Origin: Benincasa hispida
Lineage: Eukaryota > Streptophyta > Magnoliopsida > Cucurbitales > Cucurbitaceae
NCBI RefSeq assembly: GCF_009727055.1
Contig: NC_052354.1
Location: forward strand, 54,739,617-54,803,616
Length of the DNA stretch: 64,000 nt
Direction: 5' to 3'
Shown here piece by piece: positions 35,110-43,790 of this stretch; position 1 is the first letter of the stretch, and each line of letters begins with the position of its first letter. The notes below the pieces were generated by a model. The model searched no databases. It had not been told where the DNA came from and saw nothing but the letters and a program-made list of their open reading frames with translations. The position numbers and the translations under genes are program-made.

Positions 35110-35538
35110 CAGGGGTAGTCATTCAAACCGCAAAAACCGAATCGTTTCTAAAAATCAAACTGAACTGAAAACTCAGTGAAACCAAAAAATGTGATTCGAT
35201 CCGATTTGAAGAAAGTTTGAAACCGAATTAATTCGGTTTGGTTCAGTTTCACTTTCGAAAGCCGAATTTAAAATCGAACCGAACCATTTTTAACTAATAT
35301 ATATATTTATTTATTTAAAAAAAGTGTAAAACCGAATTTAAAACCGAACCGTTTTTAATTTAAAGAACAAAACTGAATTTAAAACCAAACCAAACCGTTT
35401 TTTAATTTAAAAAATATAACATGGATTTTTTAAACATGCCAAAATCGAATTTGAAACCGAGCCAAACCGCATATATGCGGTTCGGTTCGATTCGGTTTGA
35501 CCACTAAACCGAATCAAACCGAACCATTTCCACCCCTA
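35110..35538. mobile_element. hAT-type MITE in H
   Basis: 429 bp with an exact 8-bp target duplication CTCTATAT (35102-35109 and 35539-35546) and similar inverted ends CAGGGGTAG and TAGGGGTGG. The interior is a dense run of AACCGAA and TTCGGTT motifs and can fold back. Without it the flanks rejoin to the LTR text GTATGTCTCTATAT-ACATG found in related LTRs, confirming the insertion. No coding capacity. Confidence 0.9.
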
Positions 35539-35702
35539 CTCTATATACATGTTTAAGTTTCATAAAATAACCTTGGATCATAGTTTATTGGATTGAATTA
35601 ATGCAGTATAAACATAAATAAAATACCTTTTATTTTATTAGATATATTATTTGTCTTTACAAACTACAAGATACACTCGATTTAGGACATTTAACTCCAA
35701 CA

Positions 35703-35980
35703 TGAATAAGGTGGGCCAGTAATACCCACATTGAAGGACTTTAGCTGTTATTCTATCTTCGCCGAAATGATCGCCAAAAGGTGACTCATGGCGTTGAAAA
35801 AGTATTTGTTGGTATGCGGTTTCAGGGATGCATTTCTTGAAGATATGATCAAGACCGCGTTTGTACAGGTGGGGTTCATCCCAATAGTAGAACTTATATT
35901 CGTGCATCAGTTTCTTCTTTTGTTGTGCGTTGTAATCCTCAAGGAATTTTTTGCATACCAAGAAATTGACAATATCAGCA
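35703..35980 (-). pseudogene. Integrase of element C, N-terminal part
   Basis: Reading VCKKFLEDYNAQQKKKLMHE, YKFYYWDEPHLYKRG, then HESPFGDHFGEDRITAKVLQ and CGYYWPTLF. This covers the RNase H to integrase junction and the zinc-binding region, homologous to 22830-23048 in element B. It is cut by H on the left and by an LTR fragment on the right. Confidence 0.9.
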
Positions 35981-36985
35981 TACTGATAGAATGTACAAGC
36001 ATTCAGCAGAAGAAATCAGAATTAATAAGCACTCTAATTACATTTAATTTGAGTTTAAAAGCATGCATGAAGAAGAGGGTTTCAGAATGTTATACCTTTG
36101 ATGAATCTAAAAAATTTCAGCTCCTCTCCACGAATTGGAACTTCACAACACCAGTAGACCACCGATATGATCTTCTCTACTATTCTACAACTTGAATTAA
36201 TAGTTAGAATCTTAGATTGAGGTTAGTTAGGTGAAGAGAGTGAAGAGGGTTTGAGAGATTTTTTTGAATTTCTGGAATTCAACTTGCATTTTTTTTTTTT
36301 TTTTTTTACTTCAAATCTAAAATCTCAACATATCTATGAAGAAAAAACATGCAAGCACTCCAATCCTCAACTCATTGATACCTCAAGGAGCTGATTATGG
36401 TGGGCTAAGTGTTAATTAGAGGATTAATCCAACAATAATTTCCCTTTTTTCTTTTTTAAATTCATTTTTCAAAATTAAAATTAAAATAAATTTTCACAAA
36501 ACTAAATTTTAACTAAATTCAAAACTGAATTTTGAATTCCAAAAATTTCAAATTTTTTTATTTAAATAGATAATTAAACAAAATTAATTAATAATTTAAT
36601 ATCAAATATAAATTAATTAAACGCCTAATTTAAACATGAATCCTATTCATGTTAGTTCAATATTTAAATCAATATTTAAATATTCTAATCTCTCTGATTC
36701 CATTTAATTTCAACAATATTAAATGTTTTGATAAATGTTTTAATTGCATCTAATACAATTAATCAAACCCTATTGAATTTGAACACTTCAAATTCAAAAC
36801 CTTAATTTCGATTTTGAACATTTCAAAACCACTTAATTCAATAATCCAAGATATAGTTTTACGAGCTAGTAGAGGGATCTTATAGACATAGATCATGAAT
36901 TCCAACAATTTGAGATTAATTGGCTAAACTCTTTAGACCAATTTAATCAATATTCGTTAACTACTAAGACACACTACTATAGCTC
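35981..36985 (-). repeat. Second copia-family LTR fragment in element C
   Basis: Plus-strand text GCACTCTAATTACATTTAAT and TTTGAGTTTAAAAGCATGC matches the complement of 34640-34690, and AAACTCTTTAGACCAATTTAA-like text matches the D and H LTRs. It starts near TGATAGAATG and ends inside the LTR at about 36985, directly against an RNase H remnant. The first half of the LTR and adjoining RNase H sequence are missing. A T run at 36290-36308 lies inside. Confidence 0.75.
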
Positions 36986-37305
36986 AAACAGGTGCAATGA
37001 CTAATGTTTTTTTTCAGCGTCTCAAATGCTTGCAAACAACATTCGTCAAAAATAAAAGGTCTGTTGATTTCAAGTAGCATACTCAATGGCCGCATGATTT
37101 TTGAGAAATCCTTAACGAATTTGCAATAAAAGTCTGTGTGACCTAGGAAACTTCTTAAGGTTTTCACGTTCCTTGGAAGAGATAGTCTTTCTATAGCTTT
37201 CAATCACTCCCAAGCCAACTTTGGATACCTTGTGCCCTAGCAAAATTCCTTTATGCACTATGAAATGACATTTTTCTCAGTTCAATACAAGATTGGTGTG
37301 GCAAA
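36986..37305 (-). pseudogene. Reverse transcriptase/RNase H remnant of element C
   Basis: Reading ERLSLPRNVKTLRSFLGHTD, FYCKFVKDFSKIMRPLSMLL and FIFDECCLQAFETLKKNI, the connection between polymerase and RNase H. Upstream FIVHKGILLGHKVSKVGLG is joined to gag at about 37306. The polymerase catalytic part is absent. Confidence 0.9.
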
Positions 37306-37620
37306 ATTCCTGGTGAGAAATCATACAGATTAGCGATGCATAGTCTCAAATATGTTTGTTGCAATCATTTGCTAAAGGTATGGGGTTTGTCATTGCAATG
37401 CGTTGTTGGCTGCATTTGGTGTTACTGGATTTTTTTAGTACATTAGGAACCAAGGGGTTGGGTTGCTCATCCATTGCTTGAGCTCTGTTCCTTTGACGCC
37501 TTTTTCTATTGTTTCTTATCTGACAATGGAATATTAACTCGATTTCAGGGTCATATAATAGCTGAAGTGTTGTCCCTTACTCACACAATGTGTTGCACTC
37601 CTCGGACATGTATGCAATAC
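37306..37620 (-). pseudogene. Gag N-terminus of element C fused to polymerase remnant
   Basis: MDEQPNPLVPNVLKKS starts near 37474; ANDCNKHI, YASLICMISHQ follow and resemble the gag N-terminal part of B (26750-26820). At about 37306 the reading jumps to EFCHTNLVLN, a polymerase motif. About 3 kb (rest of gag, protease, most of the polymerase) is missing. Confidence 0.75.
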
Positions 37621-37685
37621 ACCCGAAATTGAGTTCCTGCAAAAATCAAAAGCAAAAGAAAATTAGCACATTCTAGTTTTTAATG

Positions 37686-37704
37686 TCCCCAGCAACGACG
37701 CCAA
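37686..37704 (-). other. Primer binding site of element C, Asp tRNA type
   Basis: Coding strand TTGGCGTCGTTGCTGGGGA, two transitions away from the TGGCGCCGTTGCCGGGGA plant Asp tRNA site. Confidence 0.82.
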
Positions 37705-37794
37705 AAACTTGTTATCATTCTAGGTTGATGCAATGAAATGTCTTATGTCGTGCTTCTTCAATATGAATATTTATTAATCTAGATACAATGTTTT

Positions 37795-37828
37795 CTCTAG
37801 TTAGATCCAAGTATAATACTAACTAGAG
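37795..37828. repeat. LTR-end hairpin of C
   Basis: CTCTAGTTAG and CTAACTAGAG form a perfect 10-bp stem around a 14-base loop that on the coding strand contains TTATACTTGG. A TCGAACTCAGGGA motif lies just beyond (37853-37866). Confidence 0.9.
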
Positions 37829-38801
37829 TATGCCTCAGTGTGATCCGAGTGTCAAACTCAGGGATATGCAATTAAAATATGCGATCAAGTTTTGCTCGAT
37901 CTTGATGCAGTCTTTTGATTATAAATTAAGGATGGAAATGTATATATCTAACTATCCTATTTAATCTAGGTGATGGGATGGATGAAATAGATGCGATGAT
38001 AACTGTAATTCAAAATAAAACAATGTGCGACGAGAACGGATGAAATACAAATAGACGAATAGGGTTGAGAAATATTCATCAATATTCTCCTAAGCAGTGT
38101 ATAGGTTAAGTGTTCATGCCAGAAACTCACAATTCACGAACTACACCTCTCGGTTTTGATGCCACACTACCTTATTTCTAGAATGCATGTGTTGAGTTTT
38201 GATTGCGAAAGATTATCTTTATCTTTAAAGTTACTTTTTTCCTTGTTAGATAGGTTCCACAATCGCTTCCTTTCCTAAGGCATTAATTATTTTGTACTTA
38301 GATCAATCTCTCGATTTAATCTTAGCAATTCAATAAACACATGTCAGAACAAGATGAACACCTATTTATGCATGACTTAGTGAAAAATGTTAACTACTAT
38401 CCCTCAACCCATAGATAATCTAGCTACTCATGCTTGTGGAAGAAGACAGAAATATATGAAACACGGAAGGAATTGAATTCATATTAAGAATAGTATTTAT
38501 CAATCATTACACTTAATACAAATATAAAGGAATAGATAATGCAAGAAATAAAAGATAAGTGAAGAAATCAAGTTGTAGGTGACAATCTCTTGCTCCCTAA
38601 GGCTCTATGTTGTGACTGCTTTATGCTAACTGCAATGATCTGGAGGGACTCTCTCTTCCTCCCCGGACAATTATCAAGCTCTCATTCAAATTTCTCACAG
38701 AAGAAGCATAAAGGAATGGTGGTTATAGAAGATTAGGGCGGAGTTTTGACAGAACTTCCCCTCTTTCATGGATGAAGTTATCTTCAACTTCTTGGGTGGG
38801 C

Positions 38802-38809
38802 TATTTATA
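38802..38809 (-). promoter_or_regulatory. TATA box of LTR C
   Basis: Coding strand TATAAATA in CTCTTATAAATAGCC; it lies in the segment lost from the 3' LTR. Confidence 0.7.
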
Positions 38810-39250
38810 AGAGTAAAAAAGTGAAGATCATCGCCTTTTTCTAATGATGGTCTGACGCTTCGCATTAAATTCCACACCCTGCTGCGTAGCCTACTACATG
38901 TCAAAGATCCACTGGAGATGCAATGAACCTATCACGTCGGCCACCAACTTGCTCTGTTAACTTGACTTCCACCGCCCAAACATTTTTCATTTTCTTTTTG
39001 TCATTTTCTGCTTCATCGCGTGGTGCTATGCGTTGTAGAATTGGTGTCCACACTGATGCGTTTTCAGTTACTGCTTGTTTTGTTTTCTTTTTTGTTCATC
39101 CTGTGTTCAAAAGTGACATATTTCATACTATTTCGAGGATTGTTAGTTTTTTAATCTCATGATCACAAAGTACAGTTGTTCATGTTGATTCTTTGTCAAG
39201 TTGACGCATTTTCCTTTGATTTTTCTTAATTTTCTCAATAAAAGGACAGA

Positions 39251-39274
39251 ATAACTTGTATTTCTACAAGTTAT
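39251..39274. repeat. Terminal palindrome of LTR C (5' copy)
   Basis: Perfect 10-bp stem ATAACTTGTA/TACAAGTTAT with loop TTTC. Confidence 0.92.
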
Positions 39275-39281
39275 CATTGGG

Positions 39282-39703
39282 TAAGTCAGTAAAGATGGTT
39301 TCCCCATTCGATTGGTTGTTGGAAGCTCAATGCTGATGACTTTTGGTGCAACATTAGGAAGTTGGGTGGATTAGGGTGGGTGGTTTGTGATTCTCAAGAC
39401 TCTTCTATCTACTTTGGATTCAAAAGATTTGATAAGGGTGACCTATCAAGGCTTTTGAAGGGGAGGTTATTCAGGTTGGCATTTATTCCCTCCTCCAATT
39501 GAGAAGGGAAGCATGTCAATCTCTCCTTGTGGAGATGGATTCAATAGATATCATTGGGGCCCTAAATGATTCGGACGTTGAACTCTCTGAAATAAAGAAT
39601 GTGATAGATGCCATTGTTGTGCTTGTCAAGCATTTTGACGAGGTTTCTTTTCGTTATTATAACCGTTCTTGTAAATTTGTCGCCCATTCTCTAACACGTG
39701 TAG
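39282..39703 (+). pseudogene. LINE RNase H-like domain, second exposed piece
   Basis: Plus-strand reading WKLNADDFWCNIRKLGGLGW, VVCDSQDSSIYFGFKRFDKG, then after a frameshift EACQSLLVEMDSIDIIGALN, VIDAIVVLVKHFDEVSFRYY, RSCKFVAHSLTRV. This is the RNase H-type domain (RVT_3) at the C-terminus of plant L1 LINEs, the expected continuation of the zf-RVT domain at 3206-3400. It is split from it by element C and from its own tail by G. Confidence 0.85.
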
Positions 39704-39834
39704 TGGAGAGAGGAAAATGCAATCTATTTTGATATGCGTTGATTTCTATGCTCTGATGGTCATGCGTTGAATTGAAGAATATACGTTAATCGTGTATGCG
39801 ATGACCATGCATTCCTGTCACAAGTTTTCTTTCC

Positions 39835-39856
39835 TTCTCGCTAAGTATAACGAGAA
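39835..39856. repeat. LTR-end hairpin of G
   Basis: TTCTCG, loop CTAAGTATAA, CGAGAA; coding-strand loop TTATACTTAG. Six-bp stem. Confidence 0.75.
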
Positions 39857-40097
39857 TGCAAGTTTCTCAGGATGATCCAAGGTCGAACACAGAGACTTGT
39901 AACTAAATTATGTTTGTAAAGTAATGCGTTTAAGGTGGTGAATAAGAATAAAAAGAAAGAAGTTAATTGTTGTGCGCTACTCCTACTCCTAGCTAAACAG
40001 ATTGAGCAATGGAAGTTTGACTATGAGAATTGGTGGAGACGCGGCAACTGTTAACGTGTAATAAGATGCATGAAAAAAATAGATTGGTGGTGGGGAT

Positions 40098-40574
40098 AAA
40101 TTCACCGCATCATTAAGCTTGGTCGAAAGGGTAATCCCAGCTCGCCACACTAATGCATCGCACACCTCTCGGTGGTCAGCTACATGCTTATATCTCTATA
40201 ACGCATGGTTGCATTGAGCATAAGAATATTCCAATCTCTAGGAACACTGCTTACTTTGCTTAGTGAGTTCCACTACTTACCCTCTCGAGCAGTTGGTTAT
40301 AGTCACTTAGCTCATAGACAAGCATTGCTATGGCCTTACACTAAGCAAATAGGATTGACTTAGTATACTCGCACAACGCACACCTCCGGATGGTTTGCTA
40401 CATGCTTCATATCTCTATATCGCATGATTGAGTATGTTGCAACTCTTGCAATCTCCTATTAGCTCATTACAATGAAAGTAAAAGATGATAAAGAAGAAGA
40501 TGATGAAGATGGTGTTGAAGGAACTAAAGAGATGCATTGATTACAAAATGTAATACAATACAGAGATAAGAAGA
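40098..40574. repeat. LTR segment duplicate 1 flanking F
   Basis: Matches 42359-42849, from AAATTCACCGCATCATTAAG to CAATACAGAGATAAGAAG. It lacks 23 bp present in the other copy near 42804-42826 and in LTR E, so duplicate 2 is the more complete copy. Confidence 0.85.
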
Positions 40575-41794
40575 ATGAAGAATGAAATTTAATATTGATA
40601 TTTTGCTAATTTAATATTTTTTTTAAAAAAAATATTACAAATAATGAAGAATGAAAAAATAGGCAATAAAAAAGCATAGAATATGTATTTTGCTAATTTA
40701 ATAATTTTTTTAAAAAAATTGATTGTACATTTTTTTTAAGAATTATTTATTGATGTAACATTTTATTGATATTTTCATCAAATTTCATAAAATTGAGACT
40801 CCCAACATTTCCATTCATATCAACATTTTAAACCTTTTGTCCAATTCGATAATTAAAGATAGGAAGAGCCATCGGAGAAAATTTTTGTAAGAGAGCAACA
40901 GTTAAAAATACTTAATTTCATATATTAGAACGAGAAAAAAAATCTTTGGATAATTGTTAAAATGAATATAACTTAATTGGCATATAATATGTACCTATGA
41001 ATTGTACATAATAATAATAATAATAATAATAATTTTTTTTAAAAAAAAAAAAAACTCTTCGCAAATATTACTAAAAAATGCAGAAAAAAAAAAACTAAGG
41101 AGAAAAAAGTGAAAACTGTGTTAATTACGCGAAACTGGATTTTTCTATAGTTTTATTTCATTATATAGATTTTCTGAAAGATTTTAATTAAGGAAATAGT
41201 ATTTTACACCGTTTGAACCAAATAATTGTAATTATTTGAATAGAAAGATAAAAAAAAAAAATTTTAAAAAAATCATTTATAAAGTTTTAAAAGATCAGAT
41301 GAGGTGACTTTTTGTTCAAACATATTTCAACTATTAGATCGTGATGTTTCATATTTATAAAATCAAATCTAAACACACTCATATATGAAAAAAAAAAAAA
41401 AAAATACTACACTTCAATTCAAATAGTTATAATCTACCAAATCTATGTGACTTTTATATTCTTGGTTTGAAAATTTTCAATTCATTAACTATGAAGGGAT
41501 TTTTATTTTAGTTATAATTTGAAATGAACTATTAATAATAGTTAAACCTTATAGAGCCAAAATGTTATAAGTATTTGCCAAAGTGAAAATAGCATCAACT
41601 AACTTATTATATGTATTAGCGAATTTTCCACCTCTATTGCATTTAAAAAAAGTTACAAGTATGAGACTAATTAAATTTTCAACCAACATTTTTTGTTGGT
41701 CTAAGATCGATAAATATAACAAACACTTACAGTTGTGTGCGTGAATGCGTGTGTGTGTGGTGTATCATTTAAATTATATAGTTTAACTGCCTCA

Positions 41795-41905
41795 GTTGTA
41801 TAGCTCACCAAAATAATTGACTTGTACTCCTTCCTAAGAAGTTAGAGGTTAAAATTTGTCGTATCTTTATTTATTATTATTATTTTATATAAAAAAAAAA
41901 CTACC
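41795..41905 (+). repeat. tRNA-derived SINE-like stretch within F
   Basis: TAGCTCACCAAAATAATTGAC resembles an A box and TTAGAGGTTAAAATT a decayed B box, followed by an A-rich end. The copy in the other F lies at 58180-58290 on the minus strand. Confidence 0.35.
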
Positions 41906-42263
41906 ATTATATATGTGTCGTTAAATCTTTTGAAGTTTTGATGATGAAATTTTCAAATCAACATTTTCCATTATGAAGTTTTCATATAATACATTTCTCG
42001 ACTTCAACCAAATAAAATGAATTGTAAATGTGCTAATGCAAAAATACCCAATTCTAAAAATAAAAGAAAACTAATCTTTTGCTAATTATGTCACATCTTT
42101 CCTCGTGATTGTGGTTCTCATCCATCGCAAATTATTCGGATCCCTGATGCGATTTAAATGTGCATCGCAATTTTTTTTTGAAAATCTCCATGTTGGCTGT
42201 TTAGATCGCTAATGCGATTTAAATGTACTCCAATTTTATATATTTATTGAGAATCCTTTCAAA

Positions 42264-42345
42264 AAACTATTTATTGAGAATAATAGCAAGAATATTCTAA
42301 TAAAAACTATTTATTGAGAATAATAGCAAGAATATTCTAATAAAA
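42264..42345. repeat. Tandem duplication, 2 x 40 bp
   Basis: CTATTTATTGAGAATAATAG plus the following 20 bp are repeated exactly. F copy 2 has only one unit, so this arose after F was duplicated. Confidence 0.9.
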
Positions 42346-42358
42346 ATACATATACTTT

Positions 42359-42849
42359 AAATTCACCGCATCATTAAGCTTGGTCCCAAGGGTAATCCCA
42401 GCTCGCCATACTAACGCATCGCACACCTCTCGGTGGTCAGCCACATACTTATATCTCTATAATGCATGGTTGCGTTGAGCATAAGAATATTCCTATCTCT
42501 AAGAACACTGCTTACTTTGCTTAGTGAGTGTCACTACTTACTCTCTCGGTCAGTTGGTTAGCTCATAGACAAGCATTGCTATGACCTCACACTAAGCAAA
42601 GAGAATTGGCTTACTATACTCGTGCGATGCACACCTTTCGATGGTTTGCTACATGCTTCATATCTCTATACCGCATGATTGAGTATGCTGCAACTCTTGC
42701 AATCTCCTATTAGCTCATTGCAATGAAAGTAAAAGATGATAAAGAAGAAGATGATGAAGATGGTGTTGAAGGAACTAAAGAGATGCATTGATTACAAAAT
42801 GTATTAATATCTTAAGCTAAAATGTAATACAATACAGAGATAAGAAGAG
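42359..42849. repeat. LTR segment duplicate 2 flanking F
   Basis: See duplicate 1 at 40098-40574. It joins F at ATACTTTAAATTCACC. Confidence 0.85.
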
Positions 42850-43099
42850 AGGTGGAGGGCTAGATGTAGGCAATCTCTTGCTTCCATCAGATGTATGTCA
42901 AGGTTGCCGGTGGTGCCATGGATGGGCAGTGGAGTAATCTCTCTTGAGCTCTATTTCTGGCGAAGCTCCGGTCGTCACTCGGAAAAGGTTGAAGGAATGA
43001 AGAACTCTCAAATAATGTCTTGCTCATGCTTTCATCTGTGATCACAAGAATCTGCCCAAGGCAGAGACTTGGATGCTTTGAATTTAGGCTTCAAGGCTC

Positions 43100-43107
43100 T
43101 ATTTATA
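43100..43107 (-). promoter_or_regulatory. TATA box of LTR G
   Basis: Coding strand GAGCTCTATAAATAGAGCC, the same near-palindrome as in E. Confidence 0.7.
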
Positions 43108-43559
43108 GAGCTCAAACGCCGACGACATTGGTAATCCCACTTTGAATCACTACCACTTTTGACGCGGTAGGTGAAATGTCAGCATCATCTTATCTTTTTT
43201 ATAGTACCAAGGTATGCGTTCATGATTGTTTCTTCTTGAAGTATCAACGCATTCCACCCACCTTGCGATCGTCCTCTTATCATGGCTATCGTTTTGTAGC
43301 TGCAGCATTCCATGCGACGAACTGATCTTCGTGAAGATCAACGCATGCAATCAACTTTGCGATGGTCTAGGATCAAAGCATGCGATCGATTCCTGCAATA
43401 GCTACAAAAATATACATTTTAAAGCAGAATAATGCATGATATAGGGTTAATGAGGATTTCTGTGCTGATCGACGCAAGCTCACTTTTTCACATGAATTCT
43501 TAGTATTATCAATGCATATTCTGCTCATCAAGTCTCATAATTCTAAGTAAAAGGTTGCA

Positions 43560-43583
43560 ATAGCTTGTATTTCTACAAGCTAT
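43560..43583. repeat. Terminal palindrome of LTR G
   Basis: ATAGCTTGTA, loop TTTC, TACAAGCTAT. Perfect 10-bp stem; relative to C one base pair is changed on both arms. Confidence 0.92.
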
Positions 43584-43585
43584 CA

Positions 43586-43740
43586 TGCTACTATGAACCT
43601 TTTTTATCACCCGGGTCCTTCCTCTAAGGAGGAAGGTCGTGATGCTTGTTGGGATGTTGTGTACCCTAGTTGAGTGTTCTCTATTCTCGATGAGGACTTT
43701 TCTTTTGTTAGTTTCTGGCTTCAATGAAGTTTTATTTTCA

Positions 43741-43773
<33 letters not shown>

Positions 43774-43790
43774 AATAATAACAGCGATAA
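43586..43790 (+). pseudogene. LINE 3' end, third exposed piece
   Basis: Continues the LINE after G with ATMNLFYHPGPSS-like reading, then non-coding sequence ending in an AAT microsatellite (43741-43785), a common type of plant LINE tail. It marks the probable end of the LINE. Confidence 0.6.

Larger units (their letters stand above)
31802..35702 (-). mobile_element. H: copia-family solo LTR inserted in C's integrase
   Basis: Coding strand begins TGTTGGAGTTAAATG and ends GATCCCTTCA; flanks TGAAC (31797-31801) and TGAAT (35703-35707) are a 4/5 target duplication, and integrase reads YYWPTLF on one side and FKYARDF on the other. It shares long blocks with the LTR of D. There is no coding domain. 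A MITE (35110-35538) and an inverted LTR piece (33563-34737) account for 1.6 kb, leaving about 2.3 kb. Confidence 0.85.
3695..39276 (-). mobile_element. Element C: Athila/Tat-like Ty3 retrotransposon, host of nested insertions
   Basis: Two homologous LTRs (3695-4870 and 37710-39276) flanked by TCGGG (3690-3694) and TTGGG (39277-39281), a 4/5 match for a 5-bp target duplication, and resumption of the LINE on both sides define the element. On the minus strand: LTR, Asp-tRNA-type primer site, truncated gag fused to reverse transcriptase, RNase H remnant, integrase, a long additional ORF (aORF) and the 3' LTR. Element B (7119-28558) splits the aORF, solo LTR H (31802-35702) splits integrase, and an LTR fragment lies at 35981-36985. 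Without the insertions the element would be roughly 9 kb and is internally deleted. Confidence 0.9.
37710..39276 (-). repeat. 5' LTR of element C
   Basis: 1567 bp; coding strand begins TGATAACTTG and ends GATAACA. It has a terminal palindrome at 39251-39274, a TATA box at 38802-38809, and a near-end hairpin at 37795-37828. It holds the 391 bp missing from the 3' LTR. Confidence 0.88.
40641..42361. repeat. Sequence F, copy 1 (inside G)
   Basis: About 1.72 kb, the inverted partner of 57679-59378, very similar by eye over its length (for example AATAATTGACTTGTACTCCT is identical). It contains no convincing ORF and no clear terminal inverted repeats. It has ATGCGATTTAAATGT twice, a SINE-like stretch at 41795-41905, and an AAT run at 41009-41031 that marks one end region of simple sequence. 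Confidence 0.85.
39704..43585 (-). mobile_element. G: E-family LTR insertion carrying sequence F
   Basis: Coding strand begins TGATAGCTTG at 43585 and ends CCTCTCTCCA at 39704. It aligns with LTR E along its length (TATA, leader block, CACACCTCTCGGTGG text, near-end hairpin). It interrupts the LINE between LTRV and ATMNLF; the flanks TGTAG and TGCTA are only a partial duplication match. It holds sequence F (40641-42361) flanked by two copies of a 480-bp LTR segment. Confidence 0.8.
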
